Shown in pieces: positions 45,413 to 57,470 of a stretch of DNA of 64,000 bases. The notes under the pieces are model-generated. The model searched no databases. It was not told the DNA's origin and saw nothing but the letters and a program-made list of their open reading frames with translations. Position 1 is the first letter of the stretch; each line of letters begins with the position of its first letter. Position numbers and translations under genes: made by a program. The DNA comes from Lepus europaeus (Eukaryota > Chordata > Mammalia > Lagomorpha > Leporidae): assembly GCF_033115175.1 (NCBI RefSeq), contig NC_084834.1, forward strand, positions 42,808,577 through 42,872,576, written 5' to 3'.

Positions 45413-45945
45413 TGACAGTTACCCTAAACACACCCTCATCTTCCTTCTTTCTTTCTATCCTCCTCTCCTTCTTTTGTTTATTTTTTCATTGCATTTTTTG
45501 ATAGCATACTTTCAATTTACCTTATAATCACAGGCTTAATGGTCCACTAAATAAAAATTGCAAGTAGAAAATACAGACCATGGGGAGCACAGGGTTTTGC
45601 CCTGTGATGTATAGTCTCTTTCCACAACTTTGGAGATACAGCAAGGCTTGTGTCTGTGCCTGCATATTCTTACAGCTTCTCTGTCCTGTGGGCAAGGACT
45701 AGGGAGATAAACCATGCAGGAAACACATCTAAGTAAAAAAAATAAACAATGTAAAGGCCAGTGTTTCACAGTAATATAAATAAGGGCTAAAAATAATAAT
45801 CAGATCACAGATGTCAATTTAACTCATATACATTAAGATTTTTTTATGTGCATTTATGTGTGTGTTTGTATGTAGGCTATCTCTTAACCACCAAAAATCA
45901 GAGAAAACATTTGAAACTTGTCTTTTGGGGGCTGGCTTATTTCAC
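45413..45945 (-). mobile_element. LINE-1 3' UTR fragment with an insert
   Basis: LINE-1 order is clear on both sides: pyrimidine-rich TATCCTCCTCTCC, TATAATCACAGGCTTAAT, then after the insert AAATAAGGGCTAAAAATAAT, TGTCAATTTAACTCATATAC and AAAATCAGAGAAAACAT. About 45588-45763 does not belong to LINE-1. Confidence 0.82.
45588..45763. other. Unidentified insert inside LINE-1
   Basis: About 176 bases between LINE-1 flanks TACAGACC and AGTGTTTCAC. Mostly balanced composition (CAGCTTCTCTGTCCTGTGGG), with an A-run TAAAAAAAATAAAC near its right end. A 77-codon reverse frame (45536-45769) crosses it, but I recognise no protein. The A-run might be a tail, which would make the insert a short retroposed transcript. 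Confidence 0.5.
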
Positions 45946-46239
45946 TAGTTTTCCTGCAACGGGTTCCAACACAATTTGAGTGGTGGTAATTCAGATCCCA
46001 CACTGTACAAAGCACAGACCTGTGTTTCTGAATTATTCCAAGTGTTTCTTTTTCTACCCATGGTTCAAGGGGGCCAGACTACACCAGTTCTAATTCTTTT
46101 CATCCTTTTGGATTCATGAGTCTTTGCATGAGTTCATTTTCACCTTAGCATAGGATGGTATTGGTGTAAGAATCTCAGTCTTTAGAAATGATTCTGATAT
46201 GAATCTGCACTGTCTGTATTTAATAGCTGTTAAATGCAC

Positions 46240-47900
46240 TGTACTTAGTTTCTTCTTCATTTTAGGCTCCTGGGGATTTTTCTGTGTTGCTTGTGGATTG
46301 TGTACAGCTGAAAATATTTTTAGGGACTAACATAACCAAGAGATAATCGAGTGTTTTACCTGGCAGAAGAGTTATCTTTACCCAGAGAAATCTTCTTGGT
46401 GTCCACATAAACCGCCAAATGTGAGTCAAAGTTTCTGTCCAGATCTTAACATCAGACAAGTTTCATGTATAAAGTTATTTGAAAAATAAAGGACATATTG
46501 ATAGTGGACAGAATTATTCAATTCAGGGAAAATGTGGCAGGTTGCAGTGAGTTCATTACTAAGTCATTTGCTTGTGTGGGTATTTGAACTTAGTCCTAAC
46601 AAGGAAAGCCTTGGAAATACACCACACAAGACATAAGCAAAATTGGGATATCAACTTAGCAAATCCTGCCATCAATGAATGAGGCTTCTTTGGGGGAGTA
46701 AGTATTAATTTACAGGCACTACAGATCTGTCTTGCATACAGCTTTCAAGGAAGTTCAATCAACAAGATGGAGATACTGAAAGCTAAAAATTGTGCTGAAG
46801 CTCACTGGAGTCATCAGCCTTAAAGGATGACCCTAAGAATCTCAATATCATCTGTCTGTGTTCAAATGCCCTAGGATATAGCACCCTATCCCCGCAGGAT
46901 TCTGTCACTAAGCCAACACTTCAACTGAATGTTGAAAAGACTATTCTACTATGTAATTCTATTGGATGCATAAAGTACATGTTGGGAAGACTGGATCCCA
47001 TGGTCTTATCAACTCCACTGTAAAATATACCTTTTGGACAAAGGCAACATTGCATGGGATATGTGGGCATTACATCAAGCATTCTTGAGCCATTGTAACA
47101 CAAAGACACTATTGGCAGAGAAAGCAAATTGTACGTGGAAAGTATGTATTCTGGTTCAGGTGAACTACTAAACCCTAGAGGAAAGATGTCTAATAAACCT
47201 GCCAACAAATGACAGAATGTGTTTTCTTGATATGTACAGCAGTATTATGGACTCTTTATCTGTCTTTGCTATTGGCATGTTGTGTACTCTGCAGTGTATT
47301 TAGATAGATCAGTCTTTTCAAAGGAGAACCCATGTTTCTGGGCTCATGCATACCTCTTATCCTTTGTCACCAGTGTTATTCCATTTGTGATCCTATTGTG
47401 CAGACACTGAATTGATAAAACACAGAGGTGATATCCAAAAATAAAGTCATCTTGTAAACCTGATTGTTGAGAATGACTTTGCAGTCCATAATCTATGGTG
47501 AGCATTTATATGGGACACAAATATCCACAAATTCTAGGCATGCAACCCATCAGTGTATCAGGCCTGGGATACATGGGTCACATTCCTGTCTCTAAAGCAA
47601 GAAGAATTTGAGAGCAAGCTGTAGACAAATGTTAGCCAAGGAGTAAGAGTTATTAGAAAATTGCAAGTAAACATTTCAGAGGGAGTGTGAACATGCTCAG
47701 GAGTGAGCTGCATCTCATGAGACTTAAGATAACTCCTTTATGTGATCTGGAGGCATAGGGGGTGGTGCTTTGGATGAATTTCCATGAATTTGGTGATCGC
47801 CCATTTTCTGGCCTTTTTAGGAAGTCCCAAAAATGTTGTGCTATCAGTTGTATCATAGGAATAACTGTGCCAACCAAGCTAATTTTATTACAATGATATT
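46240..47900 (-). pseudogene. ERVL-type RNase H and integrase relic
   Basis: On the minus strand, reading from 47.9 down to 46.2 kb, ERVL pol segments occur in order: RNase H C-terminal block (IFVSHINAH at about 47500-47535), the zinc-binding and core integrase region (47.4-46.9 kb), and the C-terminal integrase block (FLWVKITLLPGKTLDYLL at 46300-46400). Many stops and frameshifts, with no intact domain. Order and orientation agree with one old provirus. Sequence up to about 48.2 kb may be its upstream pol. No LTR was identified at either side. Confidence 0.7.
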
Positions 47901-49007
47901 ATGACAGGTTATGGGTCATCACAAGTGATACAGTCATCATCCATGTTGGATATTTTCAGCAAGTACTGGCTCTGGCTGGTGGATTTGTTGCAATGGCACT
48001 TTAAGGTCACCAGTCAAAGAGGAGGATATTTAGAGGGAACCATAGGAGATGATGTGGCAACATATTTCCTGCAGCTCTTTTTCCAATCCCTACCTCCTAA
48101 TCTATATCCTATTCACATAGTTTTTGTGTTTGCATCCTGCTCTTTTTGCACTGAATCCATGCAATTCAGGTCACTCAGTCTTTAGTTTTTTTTAAAAATT
48201 AAATTATAAGAGATACTGTTCAAAACTTTGATTGCTGGCACTGATTTTCACAGCTGTTCTGTACGACCTCTGTGAAGTGAGACTGTAATGCAGTCACCAA
48301 CATTTCCAGATGGTAATTCAGGCTCCTTCTCTTTCTTTCTCTGCCAGTTAGAGAACATGTGAGTCGAACAGAGGCTTGTGTATAACAGGAGGAAGTTCAG
48401 GGTAGTCTGGGGCAACAAATCATGCCACTTTTTACTGTTTTGTTAATTGACTTAGGAATAATTCAGACTGTGATTTCCATCTACTGATGGATCCTTGTTA
48501 CACACACCCACCTGTTTTATCCAATTTATCTCATTATGTGTAACTCATGCTCTAGGCATAAAGTCACTCTTTGCCCTATGAGTCACTTATACTCCTCTAG
48601 GTGACACAATTTCTTATATTTTTAAAACAAATTACAAAAGTACAAAGAAGATGGAGAAAATTTAGAAGATACATGTACAAATTTTTTAGAGTAATGCAAA
48701 CAGTTACTAATGGTGACCCTAAAAATAACCTCTATTAGCCTGCCTTATAATGACTTTACATTTCATTCTATAATTCTCAATTTTAAACAGACTTAAACAT
48801 ACTAAAGATCTCTTCATTTTCAGGTTTTACCAGCGGAGAGTTTTCTTATTATATTTTAGTACATAGAAAATTGTAATGAGTCAATTTAGATTCCACTTTG
48901 AAATTAATTTTACTTTTTCAGACTTCTCTAAATTATTTCACTTATAATTTTATAACATTACTTTCAATTATCATGTATATAAATTTCATTGATGAGTTCT
49001 TAAGACT
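47901..49007. other. Possible ERVL upstream remainder, then unique DNA
   Basis: 47901-48185 has a 94-codon forward frame but is more likely antisense ERVL pol. 48.2-49.0 kb is AT-rich with no element recognised. Confidence 0.35.
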
Positions 49008-49043
49008 CTGTTGTTTCTACTTTTTTTTTTTGTCAGGCAGAGT

Positions 49044-49084
<41 letters not shown>

Positions 49085-49356
49085 CCTTTTCCATTGGTTC
49101 ACTCCCCCAAATGGCCCCTACGGCCAGTGCACTGTGGCTGGTGCACTGCACCGATCCAAAGCCAGGAGCCAGGTCCTGTCTCCCATGTGGGTGCAGGGCC
49201 CAAGCACTTGCCTTCCCGGGCCACAGCAGAGAGCTGGACTGGAAGAGGAGCAACTGGGACAGAATCTGGCGCCTCGACCGGGACTAGAACCAGGGGTGCT
49301 GGTAAGCAGGAGGAGGTTTAATCTAGTGAGCCACAGCGCTGGCCTGTTGTTTTTAC
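49008..49356 (-). repeat. Young C-repeat SINE with two small deletions
   Basis: Body 49021-49343. Flanks CTGTTGTTTCTAC and CTGTTGTTTTTAC (one mismatch). Relative to sister copies, bases are missing after GAGCCAGGT and after CAAGCACTTG. Frames of up to 109 codons are SINE translations. Confidence 0.94.
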
Positions 49357-49451
49357 TTTTAAACACAACAAAATTCTAATTTTTAATTTCAATATATTGT
49401 ATCTAAGTAATTATGATTGCTTCACTTTTATATCATTTAATTTAAGTATTA

Positions 49452-49741
49452 GGGGGGTAGCAGTGTGGCAGAAGGTCACACATCATACTGGCACTAGTTC
49501 AAGTCCCAATTACCCCATTCCCAATCCAGCTTCACTTCCTGATGATGGACAGGAGAAACAATGAAACATGACCCAAGTGCTTGAGCCCCGGAACCCATGT
49601 AGGATACCTGGAAGAAGCTCCTGGATTCAGATGGGCTCAGTTCTGGCCTTGTACCCATTTGGAAAGTGAACCAGCAGATGGAAGACCTCTCTCTGTCTGT
49701 AACTCTGCCTCTCAAGTAAATAAATAATCTTAAAAAGTTAA
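49452..49741 (+). repeat. C-repeat SINE, older subtype
   Basis: Starts GGGGGGTAGCAGTGTGGCAG, then a shortened A-to-B spacing (the B-box CTAGTTCAAGTCCC is near 49495), and ends AAGTAAATAAATAATCTTAAA. Confidence 0.9.
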
Positions 49742-49997
49742 AAAACAACATATCAACAGTGAAATTCTGCCAATTTATTTTGAATATTTGATAGTCTTTT
49801 CAAAATAATTTAATAAAACATTATTTATTAATTTGTGAAGATTGAATAGGATAAAATTAAATTTTCACATTTTATGTCCATCTGTGTGGATGAGAAAATG
49901 TATTAATGTTCTGAGTTTTAGTAATTATTAAGTTGATTTTTAGATTAATTATAGGATGATTTTCATATAATGCTCAGCATATTTTTCTCCAATAAAA

Positions 49998-50388
49998 TAG
50001 ATGCAGCTGGAGGTGATTATGCCTAGTGAAATAAACCAGATCCAAAAAATACAAATATGGCATATTTTTTCTGATTTATGGTAGCTAACATATAGAATAA
50101 AACAAAATTTAATATAGATGAATAAAACTATCTTCTTGGGATTTCATTATGTTTTTAGCTCTTGTCTGTATTCCTATTGAACAATGGTCTTTCTACTTTT
50201 AACTTGTTAAATTTTCCATTTATTGAAGAATTAAGTCTATTGTTATAAATAAATAAAAATGTTATTGCAAACAGTGAAAAAGAGGAAGCCAGGAAGGATG
50301 AGAGAAGGTGGGAGGGAGGTATCTTAGAATTGTATACATGCACTATATGAAATATGTTGTGTTTCTATTAATAAAAATAAATTTAAAA
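49998..50388 (+). mobile_element. LINE-1 3' end, forward
   Basis: Mirror of the minus-strand copies: CCTAGTGAAATAAACCAGAT, GATTTATGGTAGCTAACAT, CTTTCTACTTTTAACTTGTT, a purine-rich GAAGGTGGGAGGGAGGTATC block and an A-rich end (AATAAAAATAAATTTAAAA). A reversed SINE inserted in its tail. Confidence 0.8.
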
Positions 50389-50729
50389 TAATTTTTAAAG
50401 ATTTTATTTATTTATTTGAAAGGTAGAGTTACAGACAGTGAGAGGAAGATACAGAGAGAAAGGTCTTCCATTCGTTGGTTAACTTCCCAAATGGCTGCAA
50501 CAGCCAGAGCTGTGCCAGTCCGAAGTCAGGAGCCAGGAGCTTCTTCCAGGTATCCCACACAGGTACAGGGGCCCAAGCACTTGAGCCATCTTCCACTGCT
50601 TCCCCAGGCCATAACAGAGAGCTGGATTGGAAGAGGAGTAGCTGGGACTAGAACTGGTGCCCATATGGGATGCCAGCGCTGCAGGTGGAGGTTAACCTAC
50701 CGCGCCATAGCATCAGCACCAATTTAAAA
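50380..50729 (-). repeat. C-repeat SINE in the tail of a LINE-1
   Basis: Body 50389-50720: TATTTATTTATTTGAAAGGT, GAGTTACAGACAG, body, end CGCCATAGCATCAGCACC. The duplication AATTTAAAA at 50380-50388 and 50721-50729 is perfect. Confidence 0.94.
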
Positions 50730-51844
50730 CATACTTAAATTATGATTTAGGGGCACATTCTTAGACACTGAAATAGAATTTCAACTAATTATCCCCACCA
50801 GCACGTCTCAATTTTTTTTTAGTCATATAATACATTCTATTAAATATTTAGAGTGTGTTTAAAATATCATTTGATTTACCACACAAAGAACTGATAAATT
50901 AATTAATGCTGTGAGAAATTTATCTACTTTATTTTTAGCAATTTAGATTTATTCATCAATTGCTGAGTTTTATTATTATTGTGATCAAAAGGTGCTAAAT
51001 GATTCAATTTACGGCCTATGAAAGGGGATTTTTCTTTCCTCTAAATATTTTAACTTGTGTTAGTTAACTGCATTTATCTGAGCAACCAGGGTAGACTGAA
51101 TCCAAAGGAGATACTTAGTATAATTTACTAGAGGCCTAGTAAATATCTGTTTCTGTACCTGTTTTACAAGGCTCTCCAGACTAATTCAAGATATAAAGTA
51201 GATTACAATATCCCTCTTTCAACTGCTTTCCTTGTGGCTTTATGTTAAAGGTTTGCAATAAAAGCTTAGTGATAGCTTAAGAAGACATCTAAACAAATAA
51301 AAACATAAATCCAACTTGAATATCACAAGTTTTCCAAATAGCATTATAAAAATTGGATAATTATACATATATATAATAAAGGAAATCAAATCTAATATCT
51401 TTTGAATTATTAAGGCTAGTAATTACTCATGAAAATCACTTTCATTTCTAATAGATTTCATTTCTAATAGATTCAGGTAGTCACCTTTTTTCTTTCACTT
51501 CACTAAATTAGACATTTATTCTTGTTGGTTCTTTTTTGCTATGCACATAGTTTACTTTGGGAACTACAATGTTGAAATGATGGTGATTTCTGCTTTTCTT
51601 TGCCAAAACAAAACAGAAGAACAGAAAGATCATATTTATACAACAACACAAAGAGTTCACCTAAAGAGAAATGAGACACTGTCATAGAAAAAATGATAAA
51701 TGAGATTTTTTTCCATTATCAAAATAGAGCCTTTGGTTTAGTATTTGGTATGGTACCAACAACTTTAAATTTGTCAGGCTTTGTGGATAATTATACATCA
51801 GGTTAGAAGGATAGTAAAGGAAGAGCTTGAATATGTGTTTGGTA
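50730..51844. other. AT-rich unique DNA
   Basis: No element recognised. Confidence 0.45.
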
Positions 51845-51990
51845 GTATTCTAAATATTTCCTTCTTGTTTAATCTTAATGACTCTAACTTATATGCTGAT
51901 ATGATAACTATCCCCATTTTGAATAAGAAAATTAAGGCACAGAGCTGTAAAGTAATGTGGTCAAAGTTACTTGTGAAGTAAATGGAAGAT
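51845..51990 (-). repeat. MIR SINE, reverse
   Basis: TTGTTTAATCTTAATGACTC, ACTATCCCCATTTTGAATAA, AAATTAAGGCACAGAGCTGT and GTAATGTGGTCAAAGTTAC are the reversed MIR core. This is a pan-mammalian ancient element. The frame 51781-51981 overlaps it and is accidental. Confidence 0.88.
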
Positions 51991-51995
51991 TTGGA

Positions 51996-52320
51996 GGGGC
52001 CGGCGCTGTGGCATAGCAGATAAAGCTACTGCCTGCAGTGCCTGCATCCCATATGAGCGCCAGTTCGTGTCTCGGCAGCTCCACTTCAAATCCAGCTCTC
52101 TGCTATGACCTGGGAAATCAGTACAAGCCCCTGTACCCATGTGGGAGACCCAGAAGAAGCTCCTGGCTCCCAGCTTCAGATCAGCACAGCTCTGGCCATT
52201 GCGGCCATCTGGGGAGTGAACCAGAGCATGGAAGACTTCTCTCTCTCTCTCTCTCTCTCTCTCCCTCTCCTCTCTTTGTGTAACTCTGACTTTCAAATAA
52301 ATACACGAATCTTAAAAAAA
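51996..52320 (+). repeat. C-repeat SINE, well-preserved 5' end
   Basis: Starts GGGGCCGGCGCTGTGGCATA, B-box-like AGTTCGTGTC, (CT)n at 52238-52263, tail CAAATAAATACACGAATC. About 15 bases are missing around AGTACAAGCCCCTG. Confidence 0.94.
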
Positions 52321-53667
52321 TACAAATATTTAGAATAGACACTAGTTAGATTTTCTAGAAATTCAAAACTTTATCTTTAAAGCTCTCACAGTAAGTGGCT
52401 GTTCTGATTCTAGTTAGTTCTGTAGCTATTGAAAAGTTACAAAAAAAATTTTGATATAGTTTGTGTGTAAACTGGAAATGTTAATATTGGACCCATGTGT
52501 TTGTGCATATCTGTGGATTTTTGAAAATATGTCCATGAAATAAAAGAGAGATTAAAATAGCTATTTCTGCCATGGCCCAAAGTAGGGAGGCTTGGATGAA
52601 TGGAAAGATAGCATTAGTATATTCTGCTGACAGTTAGCTGTCCTATCGTTCCCTGGTGTGTCATCACTTGTTATGTTCTGTTTCTAGCAAATGTGTTCCT
52701 TATCAGTTCCATGTTTGGTAGATATTTAGTAGATATCTAGCTGTAAGCCAGTGATTCTGGAATCTCAGAAGACTAAGACCCATAGCTAAATATTCTTTCG
52801 TTCTCACATGACATTCCCACCTATAGTAACAAGTTTGCAAATATGTTTCTTGATTGGCTTTCTATAACTGAACATACTTTTTAATATTGCTTCTTGGTCT
52901 TTTGGGTAAAATCAAATGTAATAATATGCCTCATTTAAAAACTAAAAATTAAGCGAATTTCACTTTAACCATACATCAAAAAAAAAAAAAGCTTTGCATC
53001 ATTTTTCTTTGGAGATAAGAATGAAAATAATAATTTGGAGTCTTATTCTAGTACTGAAATAAATAAAAGTAATTCAATTGCTTAATATTTAAAATGAATA
53101 AGGAAGCACAGAAAATGTATATTTACTGACAAAGTGATCGTAAGATACAAAATAAACTGTATTGTAATGTCAGCATTTATTCTTTGATTTGTTTCTCTCT
53201 TTTTAGATATTTATTTATTCTTTAGATAATGATTCATGGCTCAGACAAAAGAGCAGAGGGATATAAAGAAACAACAGGCACAATTTTGGTGACAACTTTT
53301 TGGTATATGTTTTTCTGAGCAGATTTTAGATAGAAGCAAAAAAATTCTACATCAAATTAAAAAAACTTAAAAATGGAAATAAATTCACCTAATTATCTTA
53401 AGCCAAAATATCTGTGTATGTCCTCTGATGGCTTGTGTGAGTGTAAGATTTAGAAACTTTTTAAATTAAAAGGTATTTCCTTGTACTACCTGAATAAAGT
53501 ACAGTAAAGGGAATTTGATAATACCTATTCCACAGTGAGGATCAGATACCTTCCTCATTCGGATGTTCAGGAAGAAATTCGTCAATTTTCAGGCAGCCTG
53601 AAGTGGAGCCTACAAAGTGCTGAAAGAAATTCCAGTGCAGCAGGCGATTTTCTATGCTGGACTTAAT
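52321..53667. other. AT-rich unique DNA
   Basis: No certain element. A possible MIR trace near 53510-53560 is too weak to call. Confidence 0.4.
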
Positions 53668-53669
53668 TT

Positions 53670-53670
<1 letters not shown>

Positions 53671-53724
<54 letters not shown>

Positions 53725-53770
53725 TTAGTTATAATTATATCTGAAAATATACTTATATATATATTTATTA
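53671..53770. repeat. TA/(TG)n/TA microsatellite
   Basis: (TA)4, then about 16 TG units (53678-53710), then (TA)n. AT-rich sequence follows. Confidence 0.9.
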
Positions 53771-54027
53771 GCTTCTAAAATAAAAGTGGTATAAACACAA
53801 GAATAATTAAAGCAAATAATACTATAGGTTAAGATATCTATAGTATGCAATCAGGGTTAACAGGCCTAAAGCTGCTTTTTATCTCACACTTCAGAAGAAC
53901 AATGTGATGCATTAAAAAATAGGGTTGAGGGAAATGAGACAGTGATATAATGTGACATTTGTGAATGTGTGTGCAGACCTGTGCACGCAGGTAGGACTTG
54001 TAAATATAGTCATGAGAGTTATCAAGA

Positions 54028-54265
54028 TTACCGAGTCCTGGTCCTGAATCCAGCTTTCTATTTATGCAGTCCTCAGCAGGCAGCCAGTGATGCCTTAAGT
54101 TGTTGAGATCTTCCCATTGCTGTGGGAGACCCAGATAGAATTCTGGCTCCTGGGTTTAGCTCAGCCCATTACTGTCTACTACAAGCATTTAAGGGGTAAA
54201 TCAGCAGATGAGAATTTGCTTTTCTGCGTATTTGTGTCTGTCTGTCTGTCTCTCTTTTCTTCATC
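54028..54265 (+). repeat. Older C-repeat SINE, 5' part degraded
   Basis: GAGTCCTGGTCCTGAATCCA, CAGCAGGCAGCCAGTGATGC, GGGAGACCCAGATAGAATTC, CATTTAAGGGGTAAATCAGC and (TCTG)n before the lost tail. Confidence 0.8.
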
Positions 54266-55027
54266 TAAAGCAAATTTATTACAAAGAACAATGTTAAAAA
54301 TATATATGTATAGAATACATAGATAATTTGTTATCCTCTACATTCACGTTTTCCATTTGTCTTTCAATAGCCTTCTCCTTCTAGTATTCATGATGATTAA
54401 GATCTTAATGTTCATTTTGGAAGCTTAAATATTATGGGAAAATAACGGACAAAATTACATCCCAATAATCACAATAATAATTCCCACAAAGTAAATAAGT
54501 GACTAATAAAATCTAATTGAAGGAAAGGGTATTATCACACAATGATTATGTTACCCACCAGTTGTGTTTTCCTTAGAAATTTTTACAAATAGCACCAACC
54601 ATAAATGATGATAATTATTTAACATCTTCCTTAACTTTGTTGACCTTTTCATACATAAGTTTAATATGTTTTCAATAATGAAAATGCATATTTTTAGGAT
54701 AAAACTTTTTTATCTTTTTGACCATAGGAAAATTGTTTCCCACAGATTAATTCACTTACAGATTTCCTTGAGACTACTAAAAAATGCTTAATCAGTTGAG
54801 TTCTATGGGAGGGAAAAAGCAGATAAGAGAATTGCTTTGTCATCAGTGATATTGTATCATGATTCATGATAACCTAGTAACTCAACTAACATGAAATGCA
54901 CATTATTTTGTCAGTTTTTAAATCAACAATACTTACATATTAAGGTATATTAAATACTTTTGATTTATTATAAATTCTGGAAAATTAGCCTTATATAAAC
55001 AGATAGGCTGAAGAATTTATGCTACGC
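54266..55027. other. AT-rich unique DNA
   Basis: No element recognised. Confidence 0.45.
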
Positions 55028-55325
55028 ATTTCACATTATTTTCATTTGAGAGACAGAGAGGGGAAAGAGAGGAGAGTGCACTCCATCTACAGGTTGCTTC
55101 CCCAAATGCCTGTAAGGCCAGTACTGTGCTTGAGACAGAGGCAGAACCTGAAATGCAATCCAGGTCTCTTACAGGGTTGCAGGAACCCAATTATCTGAAC
55201 AGTTATCACTGCCTTCCAGGATGTACATTGGCAGGAAGATGAAGTCAGGAACTAGAACCAGTACTAGAACCCCAGCATTCCAATGTGAGATGCTGATGTC
55301 TTAACTGCTAGCATAAATGCCCACT
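55028..55325 (-). repeat. Older C-repeat SINE, reverse
   Basis: TTCATTTGAGAGACAGAGAG, CTCCATCTACAGGTTGC, CAGGTCTCTTACAGGG, GCTGATGTCTTAACTGCTAG. Diverged, similar to the 8.5 kb copy. Confidence 0.78.
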
Positions 55326-55695
55326 CTCCATACCACATTTTGAAGTTGTGCACAGTAATGAAGTTTAAAACTAATACACCGTTTTTTAAGTATTATTTTT
55401 GTAAAATTTCCCTATAGAGCAAAAGTTAAACATCAAGCTTGCAAGAGCTATTCCGCTGCATAATATTGAGTAGAATAAGACAATAAACATACATCCCCTT
55501 GAAAAGTTTGTAACTTACAATGTAGATAAGATTTATGCACATAAAATATGTAACTATCAAGATTATTTTAAGTGTACTGATTATACATTTTCTACAAATT
55601 GTTGAATGATTTAGATTATTTCCAGCCAAAATACCTTAATAGGATTTGAGTTGGGGTTTGAAAACCCTTTAGTTTAAAAACAGTATTTTAAAAGA

Positions 55696-56032
55696 GAAAC
55701 ACAGGAGCCAGTGTTGTGGCATAGCAGGTAAAGCTGCTGCCTGTGATATTCTATATAGGCACTGATTCAAGTTCCAGCTGCTTGAATTTGAATCCAGCTG
55801 CCCATTAATATATTTGAGAAAGCAGTGGAAGATGGTCCAATCCTTGGGCCACCCATGTGGGATACCCAGATGAAGCTCCTGGTTCCTAGCTTCAGACCAA
55901 CCCAGTTCCACCGTTGGGGTCATTTGGGGAGTGAACCAATGGATGGAACATCTCTCTCTCTGTGTCTTTCTTTCTCTCGTGCATAACTGACTTTCAACAA
56001 TTAAATAAATGTTTGTTTTTAATGGAAACACA
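55696..56032 (+). repeat. C-repeat SINE
   Basis: Body 55704-56024 from GGAGCCAGTGTTGTGGCATA to AATTAAATAAATG. A short 8-base duplication GAAACACA is at 55696-55703 and 56025-56032. A 122-codon reverse frame is an artefact. Confidence 0.9.
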
Positions 56033-56207
56033 ATCAAACCCCCACAACCTAGGATTCTGGGTATACAAATTTAACCAATAGCATATTGAATACTCAGAAA
56101 AATAACTATTCTAGTCTTGTACAGACTTCTTTTTCTTATCATTATTCCTTCAACAATATGCTATAACAAATATTTACACATTATTTCTCTTATAAATTAT
56201 AAATATT

Positions 56208-56526
56208 GGTGCTGGCACTGTGGCATAATGGAGTTAGTGTCTGGTTAGTTTCAATGCTATTTCTCTTCCGATCCAGCTCTCTGCTTTGGCCTAAGAAAAC
56301 AGTATAAGAAGGCCGAAGTCCTTGGGCCCCTGCAACTGAATGAGAAACCCGGAAGAAGCTCATGTCTTCTGTCTTCGGATCACCCCAGCTCTGGCTATTG
56401 TGGCCATTTGGGGAGTGAACCAGTGGATGGAAGACCTTTCTGTCTATCCCTCTCACTATATGTAACTCTACCTCTCAAAAATAAATAAATAAGTAAATAA
56501 ATAAATAAAATATTTCTTTAAAAAAT
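56208..56526 (+). repeat. C-repeat SINE, A/B-box region shortened
   Basis: Starts TGGTGCTGGCACTGTGGCAT, then lacks most of the spacer and B-box (GTGTCTGGTTAGTTTC), body intact, tail (AAAT)n. Confidence 0.9.
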
Positions 56527-56699
56527 CATTGCTTCTCATCAGTGTTATCTTATGGTAGTTATAAATTCAAATGTAGAGATGTATTTTTATAGATATGTTC
56601 TTTGAGACTGGTAATCATCCTTTTCCTTGAGAATTTGCATTTACTTTGCTTTTTGTCCTAAATACAGTAGAAAACAACCAACTGCAGCTGAAATTATAA

Positions 56700-56768
56700 A
56701 TCCATCTCTGTCTCCCTCTCTCTTTCTGAAACTCTGCTTCTCAAATAAATAAATATTTTGAAAAAAGA
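56700..56768 (+). repeat. 3' end only of a C-repeat SINE
   Basis: TCCATCTCTGTCTCCCTCTC, AACTCTGCTTCTCAAATAAA and TAAATATTTTGAAAAAAG. Only the CT-rich region and tail are present, which is a rare 5'-truncated form. Confidence 0.75.
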
Positions 56769-57470
56769 AGTTGTAAGTATTCTAGAGATGATTTAAATTA
56801 CATGGGAAGATATACTGTGGTTATACACAAATACTATATCATCTTTTATAAGACACTTGAGCCTCTGTGGATTTTGGTATGGCAAGGGGGAATCCTGAAA
56901 CCAGTCATGCAGATTATGAAGGAACAACTGTATTTAATTATATATGCACATTTATATGTATATATAATATTATATATGTAAAATATTATGCATAGAAATA
57001 CAAGAGGAAAACAAGAAATAGAATTGAGGGGGAAAAAAGTGATAAATGTGATTCTCAGGTAAAAAAAGCAAAATAGTTAAAGTAAGTAAGAGACCTAAAA
57101 ATAAGAAAATAAGGGCATTTTTCAATTTAGAACCCAACCGAGAATCTTAAAGATAAAAGCATTTTAATTATTAAATGATGAGCTATTCTAATCAGAATTG
57201 TTTCAATAATCATATCTACTCCAATCAGCAATTAATTCTGCCTAGAATGAAAAGTATGACTACAATAATTGTGTATTCTTTGCTAGCAAGTTGTCTTTTT
57301 TTCCCATATTGGGACCATTAACATCATGAAATACCTGTGAAAATGAGAATTGCATTCAGTAAGGAAGCAATTGCACACTTAGGGAAGAGATACTGTGTTG
57401 AGATTTACTATATTGGACTTGGTGAGAACATGCAGTAGGCTATGTCTTATCATCTATTTGGAGCCACATT
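56769..57470. other. AT-rich unique DNA
   Basis: Contains a TATA-rich patch at 56938-56985. No element recognised. Confidence 0.4.

Noticed and set aside
46190..46265. Possible MIR element, forward
   Set aside because: Only a short order of words (AATAGCTGTTAAATG and TTCTTCTTCATTTTAGG) is MIR-like, and the ERVL relic explains the neighbourhood equally well.
53440..53570. Possible MIR trace
   Set aside because: GATAATACCTATTCCACAGTGA resembles the MIR 3' part, but nothing else nearby does.
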